Of a stretch of DNA of 12,108 nucleotides, positions 6,033 through 12,108 are shown piece by piece. Origin of the DNA: Prasinococcaceae sp. CCMP 1430 (taxonomy: Eukaryota > Prasinodermophyta > Palmophyllophyceae > Prasinococcales > Prasinococcaceae); assembly GCA_013416795.1 (NCBI GenBank), contig RQSC01000030.1, positions 73,157 through 85,264 of the forward strand, read 5' to 3'. Position numbers and translations under genes: made by a program. The notes beneath the pieces were generated by a model. That model was not told the origin of the DNA, did no database searches, and was given only the letters and a program-made list of their open reading frames with translations. Position 1 is the stretch's first letter, and every line of letters begins with the position of its first letter.

Positions 6033-6625
6033 GGGCGCGGCGACGCATCGCCTCGCGCCCGCCAGCGCAGGGCCTGCCGCGGCCGCGGCCTCCATATAAC
6101 AAAGGCCGGACGGTGGCCACTCAGACTCAGACCCCGCCCAGTCCCTGCATCTGCACCCGCATCCCTCCCGTCTCTCCTCGTTCTGAAAGACACGAGCGCG
6201 CGTGCTTCGAAACCCTACCGGACATGCGTACGTACAGTGCGTGTGCAGTACAGTACAGTGTGCAGTACAAGTCCACATGCACTTGGCGAGGGGCGCGGGC
6301 ACCGCACGTCACGAGGGCCAGCAGGAGCGAATCTAAGCCCAAATCCAAATCTGAAGTCTGCTGCGGTTCGTGTGTTGGTCGCGAAGATATATAATTATTG
6401 CACCGTTGGTTGGTTTCGATCAGAATAACGAGCTCGAATTCAAAGGTTCCCCCCCAACCGACGCGCGGCCGTCGCAGCAGCGGCCGGCTTGACCGGCGCG
6501 CCCCACAGCGCGCGCGGGAGGCGAGGGAGGGGAAAGGCGAGGGGGAGGGGGGAGGCGAGGGGGCGTGGCTTGGACCCAGCCCTGCGTTGCGCCGCCACTG
6601 CCGTCTGCGGTCGCGGCGACGGGTG
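6033..6625. other. Intergenic region: 3' end of the B9D2 gene and lipase promoter
   Basis: Composition changes from GC-rich to mixed at about 6100-6440. This is the least GC-rich stretch next to a gene in the right half of the window. It holds a short direct repeat (GTGTGCAGTACA at 6241-6252 and 6258-6269) and an AT-rich element at 6388-6397. The lipase frame stays open back to about 6398 but has no ATG before 6626. The stretch 6440-6625 is therefore taken as 5' UTR, although an upstream coding exon cannot be excluded. Confidence 0.45.
6388..6397 (+). promoter_or_regulatory. TATA-like element upstream of the lipase
   Basis: TATATAATTA stands out in GC-rich DNA and lies 229-238 bases before the chosen lipase ATG. 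It fits a core promoter followed by a leader of about 200 bases. No transcript start is visible from the sequence. Confidence 0.35.
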
Positions 6626-7906
6626 ATGGGCGGCGCGAGGGTCGCGCCGCTGGAAGGCGGCGCGGCGCTGCCGTCGGACGAGACGCAGACGTCCGCGGTG
6701 GCGGCGCCGGCGATGGGCGGCGCGAAGGTTGCGCCATCCGACAGCGGCGCGGCGCGACCATCGGACAAAGCGCTCCGGACCCTCCGCACCATGCGCACCC
6801 TGCGCACCATGTGGACCTTGCAGTCGCTGGCCCCGGTGGGTCCGCCCATCGCGCTGCGCAAGAAGGGCACGATGCGATCGCTCGCTGCCGGGGGCAACGG
6901 CGCCGAGGAGGACGTGGCGTTCGACGTTGACGAGCATTCGCTGCTAACCAACCTCTGTCGAGCGTCATACCTGGACCCCGATTCGGCGCAATATTGGGCT
7001 GAGGGGCCCAAAGGCGACGGATGCTACTGTGACTTTGGCGGCGAGGCCGACCCGCCATGTCTTCGCGGCGCACTGAAGTTCGGTTTGGGCAGCGGCGTGG
7101 AGCACGAGCTGCTTGAGTTCCACAACCACGAGCGCTCGGACACGCAGGCATTTTTCGCAGCGCCGGTAGCGGCGCCCTCCGAGCTCGTGATCAGCACGCG
7201 CGGCACCAACGGCCTCACTGACGCTTTTACCGACTTGAAGTTCGCCAAGACGCTCTGGGAGCCCGAGGAGGACAGCTACGAGGAGTTCGAGGCGTGCTTC
7301 GCGTGCTGCCGCGAGACGGCCTGCGGCAGCGGCACCCCAAATGTTCATTGGGGCGCGTACAAATCGTTCCTGACCCTCAAGGACGCGCTCAAGCGGCACG
7401 GTACCTTCGCACGCAAGGGTGGACTCACGAAGATCACCGTGTGTGGCCACTCGCTAGGTGGCATTGTGGCGACGTTTGCTTTTGCGTACTTGCTGCAGCT
7501 CAACGGGCCGCGGCGACTCGCCGAGGCGGGGGTCAAGTGCACGCTCTACACAATAGGTTCGGGCAGGCCGGGCAACTCGGGCTTCAAGGCGCATCTGGAG
7601 GCGCTGCTGAAACCATTGCAAGACAAGGGCCTGGGGCGGATCTTGCGGCTCGTGAACGACTTGGACGTCATCCCGCGCCTGCCTCCCTTTTCACGCTTCG
7701 GCTACACGCACGTCGGTGAGCTGTACATGTTCACGGACTCTAAGCGCGAAGATCCGCCCCATCCGGGCAAGGCGCTCCTGTTCGTGGGCGGACAGCAAGA
7801 CAAGGCCAATACCTCCACGCTCGAGTCGATCAAGCGGTGTGGCGAGCTCATGGGCGACCACTGTGGCCTTGCGTACCTCAAGTGCGTCCAGGACCAGCGC
7901 CGGTAG
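6626..7906 (+). CDS. Class 3 (fungal-type) lipase, intronless
   Basis: This is an alpha/beta-hydrolase of the Lipase_3 family, predicted to hydrolyse acyl esters of glycerolipids. The protein has 426 residues. The nucleophile elbow is CGHSLGG with Ser276 (codon 7451-7453). The oxyanion-hole strand is LVISTRGTN at residues 187-195 (the family usually has FRGT), followed by DAFTDLKF. VHWGAYKSF matches the family's VHxGF motif. The acid is probably Asp347 in NDLDVIPRLPP, and a histidine follows in YTHVGELYMF (His362); the assignment of the catalytic histidine is tentative. The N-terminal 110 residues are low complexity: an 18-residue repeat (MGGARVAPLEGG and MGGAKVAPSDSG, residues 1 and 30) and a TLRTM repeat near residues 54-66. 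I see no convincing signal peptide or membrane helix. The catalytic region contains many cysteines (CFACCRETACGSG). ATG 6626 is the first in-frame ATG. The gene converges on the SMP/C2 gene 205 bases downstream. Confidence 0.88.
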   Translation: MGGARVAPLEGGAALPSDETQTSAVAAPAMGGAKVAPSDSGAARPSDKALRTLRTMRTLRTMWTLQSLAPVGPPIALRKKGTMRSLAAGGNGAEEDVAFDVDEHSLLTNLCRASYLDPDSAQYWAEGPKGDGCYCDFGGEADPPCLRGALKFGLGSGVEHELLEFHNHERSDTQAFFAAPVAAPSELVISTRGTNGLTDAFTDLKFAKTLWEPEEDSYEEFEACFACCRETACGSGTPNVHWGAYKSFLTLKDALKRHGTFARKGGLTKITVCGHSLGGIVATFAFAYLLQLNGPRRLAEAGVKCTLYTIGSGRPGNSGFKAHLEALLKPLQDKGLGRILRLVNDLDVIPRLPPFSRFGYTHVGELYMFTDSKREDPPHPGKALLFVGGQQDKANTSTLESIKRCGELMGDHCGLAYLKCVQDQRR

Positions 7907-8111
7907 CGAGATCGGCGCGCTGGCCGCCGTGAGCGCTGGCCGCGTAGCTGCCGCGTGCCTCTCCCCGCGCGGCTACCCCTGCTCGACTCGCGCGAGACAT
8001 CGACATCGAGGATTGCCGCCATCCGGGTCCATCGCCTCGCGAATGATATCAATGGTGCCATAGCAGTATGCAGCACTAGTCTATAGTAACAGCAGAGACG
8101 CGCGCGCGCAG
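7907..8111. other. Convergent 3' intergenic spacer
   Basis: This 205-base spacer lies between the stop codons of the lipase (plus) and the SMP/C2 gene (minus) and must hold both 3' ends. The part 8040-8095 is less GC-rich than the coding DNA on either side. No gene or repeat is seen. Confidence 0.5.
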
Positions 8112-11100
8112 TCACGAGAGGGTTCTCCACTGGAGGTGAAGATAGACGGTGCCTGCGCTGGAGCCATCCGCTGCTCGCAGGTCGAGCGCCACGTCGCCGC
8201 CCGAGCTCTGCGTGACATCCAGCAACGAGCTGCACGAGGCGCTGCCGATGTCGCGCCCGCCGCTGCGCGCGCAGATGGCGCCCGCCAGCCATGACCACGC
8301 TCCGGCCAACGCCCGGTCTGGTCGGTGGCGCACGAGCACGTGCAAGTTTTGCGACAGCTCCGTGCGCGTGATGTTGTTGAATTGGAAGGTTTGCCGCCAG
8401 TAGCAGTTTGAGCCCTCGGCCGATTCGCTCTTGAAACGGTCGCTCGCCAGCGTCAGAACCACCTCCGGATTGAGCGACCTGTCAGGCACCCACGAGGAGC
8501 TCAGCCTCTTGCCACGCACGAGCTCCACGAAGAGCGTGCCACGCATCTCGCCGTCAGTCCTCGCAGGTGAGTCGCTTCGCGCTGCTCTGCTCGACACGAA
8601 TGGCTTGAAGCTCGTCGCGAGCGTGACGCTGCCGTGCTTGACGCCCACAAGCCTGTGAGTACGGACCTCCCTGCCAATGGCTGGCGTGTCCTTGCCGATG
8701 ACGCCAATGTCTACGGGAGTAATGCCCATGAAGTCCGAACCGCTCTTGATCGTCTCCTCGTCGATCATCTCACGCGGCGTGCACTTGCCGTACGGTAGGA
8801 AGCGCACGTCGCGGAGCACGGACTGGATGTTCTCCATGCTGCCGCCGGCACCCTTCAGCAACCTGCTGCGCTTGCTGCCCGCGGGTCCATCACGGTGCTT
8901 GCTCTCGTTTGTTGCTCCCTTCACCTTCGTGCCTGCGCGCCATTGCACGCGCCGCCTGATGGCGCGCGCTACCGCCGAGACACTGCCCGCAATCTTTCGC
9001 GCAGCACGTGACCATGGTATGGTCGTAAGGTGATCGTATGCGTCGATCTCCTCCTTGGCAGCTGCCTCAGACACAAGCGCCTCGAGCTCTGCGCCTCGGT
9101 TGTACGCGGCGGTCCTCTCCAGTCGCTCGTACACTCCGCGCAGCCCACAGGCCGCAAGCGTGGAGCTGCACACAGCGCCTCCGACGTCTCGATCGAACAC
9201 GCCCACCCACACTCGCAGCGCCCGCGAGCTCGCCGGGACCTCGAATGTGAGCCGCGCCCCTTTGTCGCTGCGTATGCCGTCGCCGCTGTGTTGTGAAGCG
9301 TCCCACCGCGGGTTTAGAGTGCGAGCCATGGTCTTCGTAGCTCGCGCTCGGCGCGCGTAGGGCGGTGCAACGCCAGCGCTGAGGCCCTCGGCGGCGTCGA
9401 TCATCACGACCACGTACGGGTCACTCGAGCCTTTGAGCACATCGGTGATGATGAGGTCGGCGGCCGACATCACCTCGACCACAAGCACGCCCGCGGCGGC
9501 CGCGGCCCGCCCGCCGATGAGTGCCGCCATGTCATCATCCGCGGGGTCCACCAGGGGCACATGCGCAAAGGCAGGCTCGCACAAGGCGCGTCGCACGAGA
9601 GTGCGCATGAGGACGCGTTTGCACAGCCGCGCCCCTGGCAGGTCAAGCAGCGGCAAAGGTGGCAGCAGACCACACACGCGCACACCGACGCACGCGTCCA
9701 CCGTCGGGTCCTCCAGCAGCGAAAGCGACACGCCGCCGACCACAGGAGGCGCGGCCAGCAGCGGGTGCAGGCGGATGCGCGCCTTTGCAATCAGCAAGAC
9801 CTCGCTCACCTCCACACCACACGCCGCCAGGGGGTTGCCCAGCGGCGCAACCCGTACGCCCACCCGAAGGTCCCCCGCCAGCCGCAGCGCGACCTCAAGG
9901 CACACCTGCGCATGGGAGCCGCCGGAGGACCCCGTGCCAGACGGCGATGTGGACGCGTGCAGTGCCTCTACCGTCGGTGGGAGCTCACCCAACTCCACCG
10001 ATAGCTGCGGTCTCAAAATCGCATCTGCGGCCGCGTCGTGCTCCATGCCCCGCATGAGGCTGACGAGGCCGAGATCGTTGAGGCGCCGCACCTCCGCCCG
10101 CACGGCGACACGAAGCAGCGGCCAAAGCGTGCAAATGATTTCATCCATCCAGTGCGCGCGCTCCCAAGCAGTGGAGGCCGTCCACGCGGGCAGCGCAGAC
10201 GGTGCGATTGCGCGTGCGAGCGACGCAAGCTGTTGCGGCGACAGCGTGAGCGGTAGCATTGCAGCGTCGTGCGCGGCGAGCGCGCGGCCGAGGTGGAACT
10301 CGTCGGGGATGCTCAGAGCGCGCGCCACCCCGCGTGCGAGCGGACACGCCACCTCATTCTCGCGGCGCTGTCGGGCGTCTTTCGCTGGCGTGAGTGTCGA
10401 TGCCAGCGAAGGCGGTGAAGGCGTCGATGTGTCCGGACGCGAGAGGCTCTTCGCTTTGGGCGAGTGCAGCACCTTGCCCGCGAATGTCGCCGTCGTCGAG
10501 CGCGGCGTCAGCGGTGGCGCTGCAGATGATACCATGCGCCGCGACGGCGAGCGCGGCGGCGTATCCTCCAGCATGCCCTCCCGCGAATCCTTCGGCAAGT
10601 CCTTGGCAATTAAGGGCGCGTAAAACGACTCCGTGGCGAGCTGGTGCTCGACGACCTCGTCGGCGGGTACCGCGGCCGTGGCTGTATACACGCAACGCAT
10701 GTACACCTCGCCGCGGATCGAGCGCGACTGCCCTCGCGCGAGCCCCCGAACCCTCCCCATTATCTTGCCGGTACTGCCTGAGGGCGGCGTGAGGACGTAC
10801 CAGCCCTCGACCTCCTTGCCCGGCTGCCTGGCCACGCCAGCCACGTCCAACCTCACAAATCCCAACAGGTCGTCGCGATTGAAACGATCCCAGTCAAACA
10901 CGCGCACGACGAGCGCCTCCACGCTCGGGTTGAACACCGGGAAGGACGCTCGAAAGCGCCACTCGGGGTCCAGCGTTTGCGGGCACACCTCGGAGCGCAT
11001 CGCGCCACGGTCGAGCGCGGCACGCCGCGAGTGGTGGGCGCGGCGGGACGTGAGCCCGGCTTCAAGGTACGGATCCGAAGTACCGCCGCGGTCAGAGGTT

Positions 11101-12108
11101 CGCAGGCCACGCGCGCGGTCCACGCGGATGTGCAGGTAGCCCAGTGGGTGCGTGGATAGCATGCGCGCGATGGCTTGCTCGCGCGACTTGGTGGTGCGGT
11201 CGAACACCACCGGAAGCACCTTCGGCGAGACGATCGTGTCGCGCACCACCTGGCGCAGCACGTGGCGAAGCGCCTCGTTTAGGCCGAAGAAGGCGTCCAA
11301 ATGCACGCGCGGCAGCCCCGGCGCAGGCACCGCCGCGAGGTCATAATCGATTGCGGGCATCTCAGGGAAGGTCATGGACAGCCCGCCCACGAGCGGCAGC
11401 CGTGACAGGAGCGGCGCCAGCCGCACGCGTAGCGTGCCCTCGACCCGCAGGTTGGTCACGTGCACGGAGAGCGGCGCCACGTTGGCGTATATGGCCGGAC
11501 CGCGCACGCTGAAGGCAATCGATGGCTCGCCCCGCCAGCGCACCGACACGAAGAGCAACAACTCACCCTCTGACTCCACTCCGGCGCCCGCGTCCTCTGG
11601 GGCGCCCCCCTCCGCGCGCTCGGTGCGCCTCCCGTCCTTTCCCCCCTCTTTCCCGTCCGTCGCCGCGCTGGCCCCCACGACTACGGTCTGCACGCCCGTC
11701 ACCTGAGGCGGCACGGCGCCCAAGGAGAAGCTGTCGAGCCCCATGCGGCTCACGCCGCGCGGCCGCAGCTCGTGCAGCATGGGCTCGATGAGCGCGCGAA
11801 TGAGCGTGTTGAAGGTGGCGTCGACGGTGCCCCAGACGCTCGCGAGCGCCTCGGAGAGCCACTCGGCGCGCTCCGACTCTCCGAACTCGATGAAGGCGTT
11901 GAGCGGCGGCAGGTGCGGCGGCAGGTGCGGCGCTGCCGCTGCTGCGGCGCGCTCGAGCGCTTGCCGGCCCGCGCGGCGGAACGCGTGCGTTGCGGCGGCG
12001 ATGCGCACCCGACGCCTCCGTCGGCGTCGCGCCGCCCAGCGGCTGTGTGCGACCACCAGCGCGACCCATTGGATGCGGCGCGCGGCGCGCGCAAGGCCTC
12101 GCCGCGCG
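8112..12108 (-). CDS. Extended-synaptotagmin-like protein with two SMP and three C2 domains (5' partial)
   Basis: SMP domains form hydrophobic grooves that carry lipids between membranes at contact sites; C2 domains dock on the target membrane. The frame is open from the right edge to TGA (8112-8114), over 1,330 codons with no intron needed, and has no ATG before the first SMP domain, so the start lies outside the window. Order, by nt: a short hydrophobic stretch IQWVALVVA with a following Arg run, possibly the end of a membrane anchor (about 12015-12075); SMP1 (about 11199-11873; AEWLSEALASVW, FSLGAVPPQVTGVQ, LVGGLSMTFPEMPAIDYDL); C2A (about 10782-11141; SDRGGTSDPY and FDWDRFNRDDLLGF); a Ser/Pro linker with TPPRSPSRR (about 10302-10676); SMP2 (about 9543-10181; AHWMDEIICTLWPLL, APPVVGGVSLSLLEDPTVD); C2B (about 9102-9494; KGSSDPYVVV, FDRDVGG); a basic helix (RKIAGSVSAVARAIRRR); and a diverged C2C (about 8127-8549). 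E-Syts, tricalbins and plant SYTs normally have one SMP. SMP2 is more diverged than SMP1. Confidence 0.85.
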   Translation of the reverse strand, partial: ARRGLARAARRIQWVALVVAHSRWAARRRRRRRVRIAAATHAFRRAGRQALERAAAAAAPHLPPHLPPLNAFIEFGESERAEWLSEALASVWGTVDATFNTLIRALIEPMLHELRPRGVSRMGLDSFSLGAVPPQVTGVQTVVVGASAATDGKEGGKDGRRTERAEGGAPEDAGAGVESEGELLLFVSVRWRGEPSIAFSVRGPAIYANVAPLSVHVTNLRVEGTLRVRLAPLLSRLPLVGGLSMTFPEMPAIDYDLAAVPAPGLPRVHLDAFFGLNEALRHVLRQVVRDTIVSPKVLPVVFDRTTKSREQAIARMLSTHPLGYLHIRVDRARGLRTSDRGGTSDPYLEAGLTSRRAHHSRRAALDRGAMRSEVCPQTLDPEWRFRASFPVFNPSVEALVVRVFDWDRFNRDDLLGFVRLDVAGVARQPGKEVEGWYVLTPPSGSTGKIMGRVRGLARGQSRSIRGEVYMRCVYTATAAVPADEVVEHQLATESFYAPLIAKDLPKDSREGMLEDTPPRSPSRRMVSSAAPPLTPRSTTATFAGKVLHSPKAKSLSRPDTSTPSPPSLASTLTPAKDARQRRENEVACPLARGVARALSIPDEFHLGRALAAHDAAMLPLTLSPQQLASLARAIAPSALPAWTASTAWERAHWMDEIICTLWPLLRVAVRAEVRRLNDLGLVSLMRGMEHDAAADAILRPQLSVELGELPPTVEALHASTSPSGTGSSGGSHAQVCLEVALRLAGDLRVGVRVAPLGNPLAACGVEVSEVLLIAKARIRLHPLLAAPPVVGGVSLSLLEDPTVDACVGVRVCGLLPPLPLLDLPGARLCKRVLMRTLVRRALCEPAFAHVPLVDPADDDMAALIGGRAAAAAGVLVVEVMSAADLIITDVLKGSSDPYVVVMIDAAEGLSAGVAPPYARRARATKTMARTLNPRWDASQHSGDGIRSDKGARLTFEVPASSRALRVWVGVFDRDVGGAVCSSTLAACGLRGVYERLERTAAYNRGAELEALVSEAAAKEEIDAYDHLTTIPWSRAARKIAGSVSAVARAIRRRVQWRAGTKVKGATNESKHRDGPAGSKRSRLLKGAGGSMENIQSVLRDVRFLPYGKCTPREMIDEETIKSGSDFMGITPVDIGVIGKDTPAIGREVRTHRLVGVKHGSVTLATSFKPFVSSRAARSDSPARTDGEMRGTLFVELVRGKRLSSSWVPDRSLNPEVVLTLASDRFKSESAEGSNCYWRQTFQFNNITRTELSQNLHVLVRHRPDRALAGAWSWLAGAICARSGGRDIGSASCSSLLDVTQSSGGDVALDLRAADGSSAGTVYLHLQWRTLS

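Noticed and set aside
9433-10623. 396-codon plus-strand frame antisense to the SMP/C2 gene
   Set aside because: Ser/Arg/Ala-rich with no motif. The opposite strand encodes clear SMP and C2 domains across the whole stretch.

Overview
The window reads as nuclear DNA from a GC-rich, CpG-rich, flagellated photosynthetic protist. I favour an alga with a secondary plastid (haptophyte or pelagophyte-like stramenopile), but the sequence cannot settle the lineage. The reasons: short spliceosomal introns with GT...AG ends and a CTGAC/CTAAC branch-site word; a B9-domain (cilium transition zone) protein; a SepF-family plastid-division protein of cyanobacterial descent; an SMP/C2 membrane-contact-site protein; and abundant simple repeats. 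There are no bacterial operons or ribosome binding sites.

Layout. (1) 119-779, plus: a two-exon gene for a small helical protein I do not recognise. (2) 1074-1685, minus: a SepF homologue with an unresolved 5' end, convergent with gene 1. (3) About 1.7-3.6 kb: a stretch with no gene I can support, holding a possible 12-bp inverted-repeat pair, CG dinucleotide tracts, a four-copy minisatellite of about 80 bp with A/G tracts, a 31-bp tandem duplication abutting (CG)19, and a G-rich AGGGCC array. (4) 3646-6032, plus: four exons that splice in frame into one chain with an EMC7-like beta-sandwich, a B9D2 domain, an Ig-like domain and four canonical EF-hands. (5) 6626-7906, plus: an intronless class 3 lipase with an AT-rich TATA-like element upstream. 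(6) 8112 to the right edge, minus: a long intronless open frame, 5' incomplete, with the order SMP-C2-SMP-C2-C2. It is convergent with the lipase.

The genes are not an operon and need not share a pathway. Three involve membranes or lipids: the lipase, the SMP/C2 lipid-transfer protein, and the EMC7-like exon of an ER complex family. One belongs to the cilium base and one to the plastid divisome. The most unusual points are the tandem-SMP architecture, the B9D2-Ig-EF-hand fusion with an EMC7-like exon spliced in front, and a nuclear SepF.

Limits: exon joins are inferred from splice motifs, frame and family homology, without transcript evidence. Family assignments come from recognising motifs in the translations, with no database search.
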